Of a DNA stretch of 64,000 nucleotides, positions 37,571 through 47,331 are shown piece by piece (position 1 is the first letter of the stretch; each line of letters opens with the position of its first letter). The notes under the pieces are model-generated. The model saw only the letters and a list, made by a program, of their open reading frames with translations. It was not told where the DNA came from and did not search any database. A program made the translations under genes and the position numbers. Source of the DNA: Bradyrhizobium sp. AUGA SZCCT0283 (GTDB lineage: Bacteria > Pseudomonadota > Alphaproteobacteria > Rhizobiales > Xanthobacteraceae); NCBI RefSeq assembly GCF_018130385.1, contig NZ_JAFCLU010000001.1:620001-684000 (forward strand), read 5' to 3'.

Positions 37571-39565
37571 CTACGCCGCCTTTTTCGTGGCCTTGCGATG
37601 GCGCAGGAATCGTCCGAGCAGGCGTCGCCTGTCCTTCCGCGGGATCAGCGCGACGTCGCTGACCAGTTTGGCGCCGCCCTTGCGCCGCTCCAGCACGATC
37701 TTGCGGCTGTGAAACGCCTCCAGTTCGACGCGGTGGGCGACGCTGACGATGGTGGCCTTCGGGAGCTCCCGGATGACGATCTCCATCATCCTGTCCTGGC
37801 TCTTTTCGTCGAGCGCCGATGTCGCCTCATCGAGCACCACGATGTCGGGGTTGTGCAGCAGGAGGCGCGCAAATGCCAGCCGCTGCTTTTCGCCGCCGGA
37901 CAGCGTCTGGTCCCACGGTCCCTCCTCCTCGATCTTCTCCTTGAGGTGGTCGAGGCCGACCTTGTGCAGGGCTTCGCAGATCTGCTCGGCCAGCCAGTCG
38001 TCGGCCGCGCCGGGATAGGCGATCGCGCGCCGCAGCGTGCCGGACGGAATGTAGGGTTTTTGCGGCAGCATGAAGAGCCGGCGGTCGGGGTGGAAGTTGA
38101 CGCTGCCGCCGCCCCATGGCCACAACCCTGCCAGCGCACGGACCAGCGTGCTCTTGCCGGTGCCGGATTCGCCGGCCACCAGCAACCGCTCGCCGGGTTC
38201 GATGACGACTTCGGTTTCTCCGACGACGGCGGTGCCGTCATCGAGGGTGACCGAGAGATCGTTGAGGCTCAGCATGGCGTCGCCCTCGGTCTCGCCGCGC
38301 TTGATGCGGCCGATGCCGTCACCCTGCTCGGCGCGCTCGAGGCCATCGAGCGACATCATCAGCGAAGCGATGCGTCGCGCACAGGCGTTCCAGTCGGCGA
38401 GCCGCGGATAATTGTCGACCAGCCAGCCGAACGCGGTCTGCACGATGGTGAAGGCGGAGGCCGCCTGCATCACCTGTCCGAGCGTCATGCTGCCGTCGAG
38501 AAATTTGGGTGCGCACAGCAGCAGTGGAACCACAGGCGCGATCAGGCTCGATCCCTGCGATACCAGCGTGGTGCGCATGTGCTGGCCGGCGAGCCGCGCC
38601 CATTGCCGCAGAACTTTTGTAAAGGTCTTGTCGATGCCGTCGCGCTCTTCTTTCTCGCCGCCGAGCAGTGCGATGCTCTCGCCGTTCTCGCGCACGCGCG
38701 TCAGCGCATAGCGATACTCGGCCTCGGCCTGGTTCTTGTCCTCGGACACCTGCACGAAGCTCCGTCCGATCGTCATGATCGAGCCCGAGGCGATCGCGGC
38801 GTAAACGATCGCGGCGATCACGAGGAAGCCGGGGATGGTGATCGTCGACCCCGCGAGCGTCACCGTCAGCGCGCCGCCGATGGTCCAGAGCACGACGATG
38901 AAGGTCGCGGCCGACAGGAACGCCGATGTGACGCCCGCGACGAAATCCACCGGCGAGTCGGTCGCGATCCTCAAATCCTCGGCAATGCGATACTCCGGGT
39001 TCTGGTGATCGCCGCCGACGAGGTTGAGCTGATAGTAACGGCCGCTGGCCAGCCAGCGCGATATCACCGCATGCGTCAGCCAGGCGCGCCAGCGGCGCTG
39101 GATGCCCATGCGGGTGAACACCTGCGCCACGCCGAGCAGCACGCTGCTGATCGCCAGCGGAAAAAACACCGCGGCAAGGTAATACACGGTGGCGGAATCG
39201 CGCTTCTCGATGGCGTCGAAGATCGCGCGATTCCAGACATTGATGCCGTATTGAAAGCCAACATTGGCGACGATCAGGAGCAATAGCCCGATCGTGAACA
39301 GCCACGCCAGCCGGTCGCCGCTTCTGCCCCAATAGCCGCGCGCGCTGATCCAAAACCGCGTGAGCAGATAATCCTTGCGGGCCTGCTCGGCCTCCTCAGG
39401 TGATAATTCCGGATCCGGTTCGACGACGTCCGGCGGTGGCGGTTCGACGTGATCGCCGCCTTCTGCGGTGACTTCAGCGAATTCTGATTTCTTTTCGGAC
39501 TCAGAGGATTTCTTCGCGTCGGATTTTTTAGCGGGCGGTTTGAGCTTTGCATCTGTCTTGGCCAT
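37571..39565 (-). CDS. ABC transporter, fused permease and ATPase (SbmA/BacA- or ABCD-like)
   Basis: A 664-residue half transporter. The N-terminal 60 residues are Lys/Glu/Ser-rich and cytoplasmic. A six-helix membrane domain (about 80-370) of the ABC_membrane_2 type (RWRAWLTHAVISRWLASGRYYQL) is followed by the ATPase. Walker A is ESGTGKST, the signature LSGGEKQRLAFARLLL, and Walker B IVVLDEATSALDE. The subfamily exports or imports peptides or very-long-chain acyl compounds; substrate unknown. ATG 39565 is chosen over 39652. Confidence 0.9.
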   Translation of the reverse strand: MAKTDAKLKPPAKKSDAKKSSESEKKSEFAEVTAEGGDHVEPPPPDVVEPDPELSPEEAEQARKDYLLTRFWISARGYWGRSGDRLAWLFTIGLLLLIVANVGFQYGINVWNRAIFDAIEKRDSATVYYLAAVFFPLAISSVLLGVAQVFTRMGIQRRWRAWLTHAVISRWLASGRYYQLNLVGGDHQNPEYRIAEDLRIATDSPVDFVAGVTSAFLSAATFIVVLWTIGGALTVTLAGSTITIPGFLVIAAIVYAAIASGSIMTIGRSFVQVSEDKNQAEAEYRYALTRVRENGESIALLGGEKEERDGIDKTFTKVLRQWARLAGQHMRTTLVSQGSSLIAPVVPLLLCAPKFLDGSMTLGQVMQAASAFTIVQTAFGWLVDNYPRLADWNACARRIASLMMSLDGLERAEQGDGIGRIKRGETEGDAMLSLNDLSVTLDDGTAVVGETEVVIEPGERLLVAGESGTGKSTLVRALAGLWPWGGGSVNFHPDRRLFMLPQKPYIPSGTLRRAIAYPGAADDWLAEQICEALHKVGLDHLKEKIEEEGPWDQTLSGGEKQRLAFARLLLHNPDIVVLDEATSALDEKSQDRMMEIVIRELPKATIVSVAHRVELEAFHSRKIVLERRKGGAKLVSDVALIPRKDRRRLLGRFLRHRKATKKAA

Positions 39566-39648
39566 GGCCCGATAACGCAGGGAAAAATCAAATGGTTCCT
39601 TGTGGTTCTGTCGGCTCGCATCCTCGCAGTGATGGGGAAGTGGCGGGG

Positions 39649-41787
39649 TCACATCACTTCGTTGGCGCGCCTCACCTTGCGCAAGCGGCCAACCCGGTGC
39701 AGCAGCCGGGAGAGCTGCTCGATCGAGTAGGGCTTTTGCAGCAGCTCGAAGCCGTAGCTGCCGTGTTCCGACAGTATGTGGCTGTAGCCGCTGGTCAGCA
39801 CGACCGGCAGATCGGCATGGCGGCGGCGGATTTCCTGGGCCAGTTCGATGCCGGTCATCCCGGGCATCACGACGTCCGTGAACACGGCGTCGAAGCGGTC
39901 AGCGCCATCAGCCAGTTCTTCGAGCGCATGCGCGGCGTTGCCGACGAGCTTGGTGGCGTAGCCGAGTTCGGCCAGCGCGTCGGTGGTGAATCGTCCGACC
40001 TCGGCATTGTCTTCGACCACCAGCACCGACATCCCGCTGCCGTCGATCGCCGGGGCATCCGCCGGCAGCTGTCGCGATTTCCCGCTGCCGGCAGTGCGCG
40101 GCAGATACAGCGTGAAAATGCTGCCCTTGCCGACTTCGCTGGCGACCGCCACTTCGCCGCCGGATTGCCTGGCGAAGCCGAATACCTGCGACAGGCCGAG
40201 CCCGGTGCCATGGCCGGCCTGCTTGGTCGTGAAGAAGGGTTCGAAGATGCGTTCGAACTGGTCCGGCGGAATGCCGCTGCCGGTGTCGGCGACGGATACG
40301 GCAACATAGCCATATGGATTTTGCGACAACGGCGCGGCGTTGGGCAGACTGGCCGCCATCCCCACTGCAATCGTCAGCCGTCCGCGGCCCTCCATGGCGT
40401 CCCGCGCGTTCACGGCCATGTTGATGATGGCAGTTTCGAACTGGCCGGCGTCGGCGTTAACGAAGCACGGCTCTTCCGGGCCGAGGATGACGATCTCGAT
40501 GCGCGAACCGATCAGGGTGCCGATCATTTCGCTCAGCGTCTGCACGCTTCGCCCGACCTCGAATACCTCCGGCTTCAACGTCTGCCGCCGCGCGAAGGCC
40601 AGCAACTGCCCGGTCAGCTTGGCGGCGCGGGTCACCGTATCCGAAATCGCCTCGATATAGCGCAGCCGCCGCGGCTCCGGCAGGTCGGGCCGCCGCAAGA
40701 GGTCCACGGAAGCGCGGATCACCGTGAGCAGGTTGTTGAAGTCATGCGCGACGCCACCGGTGAGTTGGCCCAGCGCCTCCAGCCGCTGGCCGTGCTTCAG
40801 CGCCTCCTCCGCCGCCTGCCGCTTCTCGGCTTCGAAATAAAGATGACGCGTCCGGCGCAAGGCCAGCCCGAGCAGGGCGAACAGCAGCGCGGTGGCCGGC
40901 GCGCCGAAGATCAAATGCTGGCCCATGGTCGACAGCCAGCGCGCCCGGATCGCCGAGGTCTCGAGGCCGGCGCCGACATAGAGCGGGTATTCCGCGAGCC
41001 GCCGGTACCCGAGGCGGCGTTCGATGCCGTCGGTCGGCGATGTCACGGTGATGAGGCCGGTCGTCGGATTGGCGGCGATTATTTTCCCGATCGGCCCATT
41101 GCGGTCGAGACGGATGTCGCGGCCGATGGGGGGGAAACGCGCCAGCACGGTGCCGTCCGTCCGGCCGAGCGCGAAATAGCTGCCGGGCTCGCGGCCGATC
41201 CGGGCGTAGTAATTCTCGAAATATTCCGGAAATACGGACGCCTGCAGCACTCCGGCGAAGCTGCCGTCCTCGCTCGGGCGCCGTCGGCTGACGCCGAAGA
41301 ACTCAGCGCCCTGATAGGGCGGCCGCGGCTTCAGCGCTTCACCGATATAGGTTCCGATATCGCTGGCCGCGTGGGACTTGAAATAGTCCCGGTCGGAAAA
41401 ATCGATCTCCGGCGCCGGGACGACGAGGCTGTTGACGAGCGCGTGGCCCCTGGCGTCGAAGATCCAGGCGGATTTCACCTGCGGCAGGGACGCGACCAGT
41501 TGTTTCAGCCGCAGATGCAGCAATTGCTCGCGGGCAACGATGTCGGCATCGGGAACGTCGCGGATGATCTCGGCGATCTCCGACAGGCTGCGGTCGATGG
41601 TCTCGAAGACTTTCAGCGCATGTTCATGCGCGACATCCAGCGCGCGTTCGATCTCACGGTCGGCCGTTTCGCGGGTCGAGACCGAGGAGACGGCGGATGC
41701 AAATGCAAACAGGGCCAACGGAAGGGCCAGCGAAGCGACCATCATCCATTGCAGCAGTCTCAGCGAATTACGTTGCGCGGTCTGCAC
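39649..41787 (-). CDS. Hybrid sensor histidine kinase with receiver domain
   Basis: A 712-residue membrane kinase. Transmembrane segments at about 14-36 and 291-311 enclose a periplasmic dCache-type sensor. HisKA carries His348 (GGVAHDFNNLL), then HATPase (NMAVNARDAM, DTGSGIPPDQFERIFEPFFTTK, GTGLGLS). A C-terminal receiver has FTDVVMPG and Lys near QKPYS. It should relay phosphate internally and then to an unknown partner. No response regulator is adjacent. It lies 83 bp upstream of the ABC gene on the same strand. Confidence 0.92.
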   Translation of the reverse strand: MQTAQRNSLRLLQWMMVASLALPLALFAFASAVSSVSTRETADREIERALDVAHEHALKVFETIDRSLSEIAEIIRDVPDADIVAREQLLHLRLKQLVASLPQVKSAWIFDARGHALVNSLVVPAPEIDFSDRDYFKSHAASDIGTYIGEALKPRPPYQGAEFFGVSRRRPSEDGSFAGVLQASVFPEYFENYYARIGREPGSYFALGRTDGTVLARFPPIGRDIRLDRNGPIGKIIAANPTTGLITVTSPTDGIERRLGYRRLAEYPLYVGAGLETSAIRARWLSTMGQHLIFGAPATALLFALLGLALRRTRHLYFEAEKRQAAEEALKHGQRLEALGQLTGGVAHDFNNLLTVIRASVDLLRRPDLPEPRRLRYIEAISDTVTRAAKLTGQLLAFARRQTLKPEVFEVGRSVQTLSEMIGTLIGSRIEIVILGPEEPCFVNADAGQFETAIINMAVNARDAMEGRGRLTIAVGMAASLPNAAPLSQNPYGYVAVSVADTGSGIPPDQFERIFEPFFTTKQAGHGTGLGLSQVFGFARQSGGEVAVASEVGKGSIFTLYLPRTAGSGKSRQLPADAPAIDGSGMSVLVVEDNAEVGRFTTDALAELGYATKLVGNAAHALEELADGADRFDAVFTDVVMPGMTGIELAQEIRRRHADLPVVLTSGYSHILSEHGSYGFELLQKPYSIEQLSRLLHRVGRLRKVRRANEVM

Positions 41788-42077
41788 GTTCGCTCCGGCT
41801 CCACGCCGAGCTTAACGCAATCTTCGACTGGGAACAAAGTCCCGTCGATGGAGCCGCGATGGCTTGCCGCGGCCATCTTGGCACGCTCTGATTTGCTTCA
41901 AATTGCAAATGCCCGGGGGAGGGCATCGATGCGCTCGTTGAGCCTTGGGATCGACGGCGACGGTTCCCGAATTGATCCATCGCAATGTTGGGTTGGCGGT
42001 TGCAGGTAATTTTCCTGCCACCCGGCAGTCGTGCGCCGGCATCAACCGGTGAACGAACAAAGCAGGCGGGGGAATCC

Positions 42078-42197
42078 ATGTCAGCGGCAGAACAGGCTTT
42101 TCTGTTGACCGGGGAATTATTCGTTCTCTCGTTCGTCGGTATTTTTGCGTTCTGGTTTGCCGACAAGCTGCGACGTAACTTCTCCGGGAAGCCTTAG
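42078..42197 (+). CDS. Small membrane protein, 39 aa
   Basis: A 39-residue peptide with one membrane helix (about 9-28, FLLTGELFVLSFVGIFAFWF) and a basic C-terminus (KLRRNFSGK). ATG 42078 has GGGGGA upstream at a good distance; the frame also opens at 41985. Size, single helix and positive-inside tail suit a real small inner-membrane protein. Function unknown. Confidence 0.55.
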   Translation: MSAAEQAFLLTGELFVLSFVGIFAFWFADKLRRNFSGKP

Positions 42198-42258
42198 CTT
42201 CAGCGCCGTTGCCCGATCAGTGCAGCGATATCAGTCCGGGCTACGGCACCACGCCTAG

Positions 42259-43041
42259 CTAGATCTGCCGCTCGACCATCTTCAGCTTGAGTTCGGCGAT
42301 GGCTTCGGAGGGGTTGAGGCCCTTCGGGCAGGCCTTGGCGCAGTTCATGATGGTGTGGCAGCGGTAGAGCCGGAACGGGTCTTCGAGATTGTCGAGCCGC
42401 TCGCCGGTGGCTTCATCGCGGGAATCCTTGACCCAGCGGGTCGCCTGCAAGAGCGCGGCGGGGCCGAGGAAGCGATCGCTGTTCCACCAATAGCTCGGGC
42501 AGGAGGTCGAGCAGCAGGCGCAGAGAATGCACTCGTAGAGGCCGTCGAGCTTCTCGCGGTCCTCGTGGCTCTGCTTCCATTCCTTCTGCGGCGTCGGCGT
42601 AGTCGTTTGCAGCCATGGCTCGATCGACGCGTATTGCGCGTAGAAATTGGTGAGGTCGGGCACCAGATCCTTGACGACCGGCTGGTGCGGCAACGGGTTG
42701 ACCTTCACCGCGCCGTCCTTCACGTCGTGCATCGACTTGGTGCAGGCCAGCGTGTTCTGACCATCGATGTTCATCGCGCAGGAGCCGCAGACGCCTTCGC
42801 GGCAGGAGCGGCGGAAGGTCAGCGTCGGATCGATGTGGTTCTTGATCCAGATCAGGCCGTCCAGCACCATCGGCCCGCAGTCGTGGATGTCGACGTGGTA
42901 GGTGTCGACGCTCGGATTCTTGCCGTCGTCCGGATTCCAGCGATAGACCCTGAACTCGCGCGTCTCGGTCGCGCCCGCCGGCTTCGGCCAGCTCTTGCCG
43001 CCGGTGATCTTCGAATTTTTCGGGAGCGCGAATTCAACCAT
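42259..43041 (-). CDS. sdhB: Succinate dehydrogenase iron-sulfur subunit
   Basis: A 260-residue subunit that carries electrons from FAD to quinone. 2Fe-2S cysteines are Cys80, Cys85, Cys88 and Cys100. The 4Fe-4S and 3Fe-4S sets follow: [16 protein letters not shown] and [17 protein letters not shown] 43041 gives the family N-terminus. Unlike most sdh operons, it is separated from sdhA by 105 bp containing three hairpins. Confidence 0.98.
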   Translation of the reverse strand: MVEFALPKNSKITGGKSWPKPAGATETREFRVYRWNPDDGKNPSVDTYHVDIHDCGPMVLDGLIWIKNHIDPTLTFRRSCREGVCGSCAMNIDGQNTLACTKSMHDVKDGAVKVNPLPHQPVVKDLVPDLTNFYAQYASIEPWLQTTTPTPQKEWKQSHEDREKLDGLYECILCACCSTSCPSYWWNSDRFLGPAALLQATRWVKDSRDEATGERLDNLEDPFRLYRCHTIMNCAKACPKGLNPSEAIAELKLKMVERQI

Positions 43042-43072
43042 ATGTCCTGCCTCTGCCGTTCTTCTCGTCCTT

Positions 43073-43133
43073 GCCGGGTTTGACCCGGCAATCCATCCTT
43101 TCCCGAGGATGGATGCGCGGATCAAGTCCGCGC
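43073..43133. repeat. Three adjacent hairpins between sdhA and sdhB
   Basis: GCCGGGT/ACCCGGC (43073-43089), ATCCATCC/GGATGGAT (43091-43114) and GCGCGGA/TCCGCGC (43115-43133) follow one another. They lie inside the sdh transcript and could stabilise or attenuate it. Confidence 0.75.
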
Positions 43134-43146
43134 ATGGCCAGTGCGA

Positions 43147-45003
43147 TCAATACACGCGCGCCTTCGGCGGGATGTACTGAACGTCGTTCGTCATTGTGTA
43201 ATCGTGCACCGGGCGGTAATCGATCGTGGTGTCGCCCTTCTGGCCGATCCACGCCAGCGTGTGCTTCATCCAGTTCTTGTCGTCGCGATCGGGGAAATCC
43301 TCGCGCGCATGGGCGCCGCGGCTTTCGGTGCGGTTCGCCGCCGAATCCATGGTCACGACCGCCTGCACGATCAGATTGTCGAATTCCAGCGTCTCGATCA
43401 GGTCGGAATTCCAGATCAGCGAGCGGTCGGAGGTGGCGACGTCACTGATACCACCATGCACCTTGTGGATCAGGTTATGGCCTTCCTGCAGCACCTCTCC
43501 GGTGCGGAACACCGCGCAATTGTTCTGCATCACATGCTGCATGCTGTCGCGCAGCTTCGCGGTCGGCGTGCCGCCGGTGGCGTAGCGGTAATGATCCAGC
43601 CGTCCCAGCGCCTTATCGGCGGAATCCTTCGGCAGTTCCGGCTGCTTGCCGTTCGGCGTCAGCTTTTCCGCCAGCCGCAGCGCAGCCGCACGGCCGAACA
43701 CCACGAGGTCGATCAACGAATTGGAGCCGAGCCGGTTGGCGCCATGCACGGAGACGCAGGCCGCCTCGCCGAGCGCCATCAGGCCGGGCACCACGGAATT
43801 GTCGTCGCCATTCTTCTTGGTCAGCACTTCGCCGTGATAATTGGTCGGGATGCCGCCCATGTTGTAGTGCGCGGTCGGCACGATCGGGATCGGCTCGCGG
43901 GTAACGTCGACATTGGCGAAGATTTTTGCCGATTCGGAAATGCCCGGCAGCCGCTCGTTCAGCACCTTGGGATCGAGATGGTCGAGATGAAGGAAGATGT
44001 GATCCTTCTTCTTGCCGACGCCGCGGCCCTCGCGGATTTCGATGGTCATCGAGCGCGAGACGACATCGCGGGAGGCGAGATCCTTGGCCGACGGTGCATA
44101 GCGCTCCATGAAGCGTTCGCCCTCGGAATTGACGAGATAGCCGCCTTCGCCGCGCGCACCTTCGGTGACAAGGCAGCCAGCGCCGTAGATGCCGGTCGGA
44201 TGGAACTGGACGAACTCCATGTCCTGCAGCGGCAGGCCGGCGCGCAACACCATGCCGCCGCCGTCGCCGGTGCAGGTGTGCGCCGAGGTACAGGAAGCGT
44301 AGGCGCGGCCGTAGCCGCCGGTGGCGAGGATCGTGGTCTGGGCGCGGAAACGATGCAGCGTGCCGTCGTCGAGCTTGAGCGCGATCACGCCGCGGCAGAC
44401 GCCCTGGTCGTCCATGATCAAATCGATGGCGAAGAACTCGATGTAGAATTCGGCGGAGTGGCGCAAGGCCTGGCCGTACATCGTGTGCAGCATGGCGTGA
44501 CCGGTGCGGTCGGCGGCGGCGCAGGTGCGCTGCGCCTGGCCCTTGCCGTAGTCCATGGTCATGCCGCCGAACGGGCGCTGGTAGATCTTGCCGTCTTCGG
44601 TGCGCGAGAACGGCACGCCCCAATGTTCTAGCTCGTAGACGGCTTCCGGCGCGTTGCGCACCATGTATTCGATCGCGTCCTGGTCGCCGAGCCAGTCCGA
44701 CCCCTTGACGGTGTCGTACATGTGCCAGCGCCAGTCGTCCGGATGCATGTTGCCGAGCGAAGCCGAAATGCCGCCTTGCGCCGCGACCGTATGCGAGCGG
44801 GTCGGGAATACTTTGGTGATGCAGGCGGTGCGCAGGCCCGCTTCGGAGCAGCCGACCACGGCGCGCAAGCCAGCGCCGCCAGCGCCGACCACCACGACGT
44901 CGTAGGTGTGGTCCTCGATCGGATAGGCTTTTCCGTTGGTGGCCGGGCTACTGCCGTTGGTGGCCTTGCCGTTACCTTCAGCGGCCGAACCTTGAGAAGC
45001 CAT
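43147..45003 (-). CDS. sdhA: Succinate dehydrogenase flavoprotein subunit
   Basis: A 618-residue subunit oxidising succinate to fumarate. The dinucleotide motif [13 protein letters not shown] (about 36-48) is present, FAD is bound covalently to His71 in [10 protein letters not shown], and the active-site HPTGIYG and RGEGG blocks follow. The first 27 residues form an unusual Gly/Asn/Thr/Ser-rich extension. The stop is followed by the hairpin array before sdhB. Confidence 0.98.
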   Translation of the reverse strand: MASQGSAAEGNGKATNGSSPATNGKAYPIEDHTYDVVVVGAGGAGLRAVVGCSEAGLRTACITKVFPTRSHTVAAQGGISASLGNMHPDDWRWHMYDTVKGSDWLGDQDAIEYMVRNAPEAVYELEHWGVPFSRTEDGKIYQRPFGGMTMDYGKGQAQRTCAAADRTGHAMLHTMYGQALRHSAEFYIEFFAIDLIMDDQGVCRGVIALKLDDGTLHRFRAQTTILATGGYGRAYASCTSAHTCTGDGGGMVLRAGLPLQDMEFVQFHPTGIYGAGCLVTEGARGEGGYLVNSEGERFMERYAPSAKDLASRDVVSRSMTIEIREGRGVGKKKDHIFLHLDHLDPKVLNERLPGISESAKIFANVDVTREPIPIVPTAHYNMGGIPTNYHGEVLTKKNGDDNSVVPGLMALGEAACVSVHGANRLGSNSLIDLVVFGRAAALRLAEKLTPNGKQPELPKDSADKALGRLDHYRYATGGTPTAKLRDSMQHVMQNNCAVFRTGEVLQEGHNLIHKVHGGISDVATSDRSLIWNSDLIETLEFDNLIVQAVVTMDSAANRTESRGAHAREDFPDRDDKNWMKHTLAWIGQKGDTTIDYRPVHDYTMTNDVQYIPPKARVY

Positions 45004-45006
45004 GGG

Positions 45007-45399
45007 TTACACTCCCGATGACAATTTGAGGATCGCGTAAATCGAGGCCAAGGCCACCGCGATACAAAAGAAATTATTGGCCATCACGCCGGCGAGCTTC
45101 AGTTTCTCGTTGTGCACGTAATCCTCGATCACGATCTGCATGCCGATCCTCATGTGCCAGGTGCTGGCGATGATGAAGAGGACCAGGATGATTGCGATCG
45201 GAAGCGAGCCGAGGATTTGCGCGGCGCCGGCCTGATTGCGGCCGATCAGCATCAGGATGATCGCGATGACGGGCACGATCAGGAGCGCCATCGCCACCGC
45301 CGTGAGACGCTGGCGCCAGAAATCGGTGGTGCCGGAATGCGAGGAACCGAGATTGCGGACGCGGCCGAGCGGCGTGCGCATCGAGGAGGGGCCACTCAT
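45007..45399 (-). CDS. sdhD: Succinate dehydrogenase membrane anchor subunit
   Basis: A 130-residue three-helix anchor. The probable haem ligand is His82 (STWHMRIGMQIVIEDYVH), with Asp93-Tyr94 near the quinone site. It overlaps sdhC by 4 bp (45396-45399) and lies 3 bp from sdhA. Confidence 0.93.
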   Translation of the reverse strand: MSGPSSMRTPLGRVRNLGSSHSGTTDFWRQRLTAVAMALLIVPVIAIILMLIGRNQAGAAQILGSLPIAIILVLFIIASTWHMRIGMQIVIEDYVHNEKLKLAGVMANNFFCIAVALASIYAILKLSSGV

Positions 45400-45794
45400 C
45401 GTCCGCCTCCGACCGTGTAGGCGATGATCCAGACCAGGACGGTCAGCGAAATGCCCGCGATCAGGGCGCCCCAGGTGAGCGCCTCGCGCTCATTGGGCTT
45501 GAAGCCGTAGCCGAGGTCCCAGAAGAAGTAGCGGATACCGCTACACAGATGATGCAGCAGCGCCCACGTGTAGCCGAACACGATCAGCTTGCCGATGATG
45601 CTGCCGGTGAAGGCCTGGACGTTGGCGTAGGCCCCGGGACCGGAAGCTGCGGCAATCAGCCACCAGGCGAGCAGCAGCGTACCGAAATAGAGCGCAATTC
45701 CCGTGGCGCGGTGGATGATGGAAAGCGCCATCGTCAGGGTGACGCGATAGGTCTGCAAATGGGGCGATAGCGGTCGTTCGATCCTGGCGGTCAT
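45396..45794 (-). CDS. sdhC: Succinate dehydrogenase cytochrome b556 subunit
   Basis: A 132-residue three-helix subunit. His28 in SIIHRATG and His81-His82 in HHLCSGIRYFFWD match the SdhC signatures for haem and quinone binding. It is the first gene of sdhCDAB. Confidence 0.95.
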   Translation of the reverse strand: MTARIERPLSPHLQTYRVTLTMALSIIHRATGIALYFGTLLLAWWLIAAASGPGAYANVQAFTGSIIGKLIVFGYTWALLHHLCSGIRYFFWDLGYGFKPNEREALTWGALIAGISLTVLVWIIAYTVGGGR

Positions 45795-46025
45795 TCGGCG
45801 GCTTTTATGTTGTGTGGAACCGCGGCCGGCCCATGGGGATGCGCGGTAGATGAATTCTATTTACGGAGTCGAATCAGTCCGCGCAACGACCAAATCGCTC
45901 GGAATCGAACCACCGTTCATTGCTAGGAGACCACGAAACGCAATTAATCATCGGCTTGGTATACCACGGCCTTTTGGCACGGTTTAAGAATTGAATGCTA
46001 ATTCTTTTCATTGGTCGACGCGGGG

Positions 46026-46315
46026 CTATGCACTGAGCGGATCGATGCTGCGCCAACGCGCGACGAGATAATCGACGAAGGCCCCCGATCTTCGCGAAGC
46101 CGGCCGCGACGGCTGAAACATCAAGTGCAATGGAACTGGCGCCGGCTCGTAATCGACCAGCTGCGCACCAGATGGCCGGCGGCCAGATCGGCCTCGGCCT
46201 GCCACGACGGCACGCGCACGATGCCGACGCCTTCTTTCCCAACCGTGGCGAGTGCATCGAGGCTATTCATCCAGAGCCGACCGGATATGCGGATTTTGCG
46301 GCCTGCTTTGAAGCA
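46026..46315 (-). pseudogene. LysR-family regulator remnant (C-terminal fragment, frameshifted)
   Basis: On the minus strand, GRLWMNSLDALATVGKEGVG and VPSWQAEADLAAGHLVR match the C-terminal effector domain of LysR regulators. After a single frameshift near 46160, the family sequence continues as LVDYEPAPVPLHLMFQPS and FVDYLVARWRSIDPLSA, then TAG at 46028-46026. The N-terminal HTH and most of the protein are missing. An AT-rich hairpin follows (45986-46006). A sequencing error would not explain the missing 5' part. Confidence 0.8.
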
Positions 46316-46369
46316 GCTAAGTCTCGCGGGCGGCCGTGCAGATGCGCGGCCGCAGGTGCTGAACGCGGA

Positions 46370-47233
46370 ATGCTCAAAGACATGATGGCCGGCCTCGATC
46401 CCAAAGAGCTCATCGAACTCGCCTTGCTTCTGATCGCGGTCGGGGCGCTGTCGGGATTTCTGGCCGGCGTGTTCGGCATCGGCGGCGGTGCGATCCTGGT
46501 GCCGGTGTTCTACGAATGCTTTCGGCTGGCCGGCGTGCCGCTGGAGGTACGGATGCCGCTCTGCATCGGCACCTCGCTTGCGATCATCATCCCGACCTCG
46601 ATCAGCTCGTTTCGCGCCCATTACGCCCGTGGCGCCGTCGACATGGAGATCCTCAGGCGCTGGTGGCTGCCGATCGTGATCGGGGTGGTCGCCGGGAGCG
46701 TCACCGCACGCTTTGCGCCGGAACGCCTGTTTAAGATCGTGTTCGTGATAGTGGCGTGGTCGGCAGCGGCGCGGCTGCTGCTCGCGCGCGACAACTGGAA
46801 GCTCGGCGACAAGATCCCGACCGGACCGCTGATGCGCGTCTATGGCTTCTTCATCGGGCTGCTTTCGACGCTGATGGGCGTTGGCGGTGGCCTGTTCGCG
46901 AACTTGCTGATGACGTTCTACGGCCGGCCGATCCACCAGGCGGTGGCGACCTCATCGGCGCTCGCCGTGCTGATCTCGATCCCCGGCGCGCTCGGCTACG
47001 TCTATGCCGGCTGGCCCGCGGCGGCGCGTTTTCCCGATGTCACCGCGCTGCAGCTGCCGTTCTCGATCGGCTATGTGTCGCTGATCGGGGCTGTGCTCGT
47101 GATGCCGACCAGCTTGCTCACCGCGCCGCTCGGCGTCCGCGCCGCGCATGCGATGTCGAAGCGGAACCTGGAGATGGCGTTCGGCGCGTACCTTTTCATC
47201 GTCGGCGGGAGGTTCGTGATCAGCTTGTTGTGA
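46370..47233 (+). CDS. TSUP (TauE/SafE) family membrane transporter
   Basis: A 287-residue sulfite/anion exporter-type permease with about eight hydrophobic helices. The GVFGIGGGAILVPV motif (about 34-47) and the mirrored STLMGVGGGLFANLLM in the second half are the family repeats. The substrate is probably an organosulfur or sulfonate anion, unproven. Start: ATG 46370 or the nearby ATG 46382/46385. The upstream open frame crosses the LysR remnant and is not used. Confidence 0.88.
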   Translation: MLKDMMAGLDPKELIELALLLIAVGALSGFLAGVFGIGGGAILVPVFYECFRLAGVPLEVRMPLCIGTSLAIIIPTSISSFRAHYARGAVDMEILRRWWLPIVIGVVAGSVTARFAPERLFKIVFVIVAWSAAARLLLARDNWKLGDKIPTGPLMRVYGFFIGLLSTLMGVGGGLFANLLMTFYGRPIHQAVATSSALAVLISIPGALGYVYAGWPAAARFPDVTALQLPFSIGYVSLIGAVLVMPTSLLTAPLGVRAAHAMSKRNLEMAFGAYLFIVGGRFVISLL

Positions 47234-47238
47234 GGCGT

Positions 47239-47322
47239 GTAGCCGAATGGAGCGCAGCGAAATCCGGGACCGATCTGTCCATCTGCCAGAACCCCGGATT
47301 GCGCTGCGCTCCATCCGGCTAC
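47239..47322. repeat. Palindromic repeat, type G
   Basis: Thirty-base arms: gtagccgaatggagcgcagc...atccggg at 47239-47268 and the near-complement at 47293-47322. It lies exactly between convergent TSUP and matB. Confidence 0.85.
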
Positions 47323-47331
47323 GGCGGCGAA

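Noticed and set aside
37598..39286. 562-residue open frame on the plus strand
   Set aside because: Antisense to the ABC exporter, whose Walker motifs are clear.
39547..42009. 820-residue open frame on the plus strand
   Set aside because: It is antisense to the hybrid histidine kinase, has no recognisable domain and no proper start, and is the expected shadow of a GC-rich gene.
43141..44631. 496-residue open frame opposite sdhA
   Set aside because: Shadow of sdhA; no family resemblance.
46130..46369. 80-residue N-terminal extension of the TSUP transporter
   Set aside because: This DNA encodes the LysR remnant on the other strand, and the transporter family starts at or near 46370.
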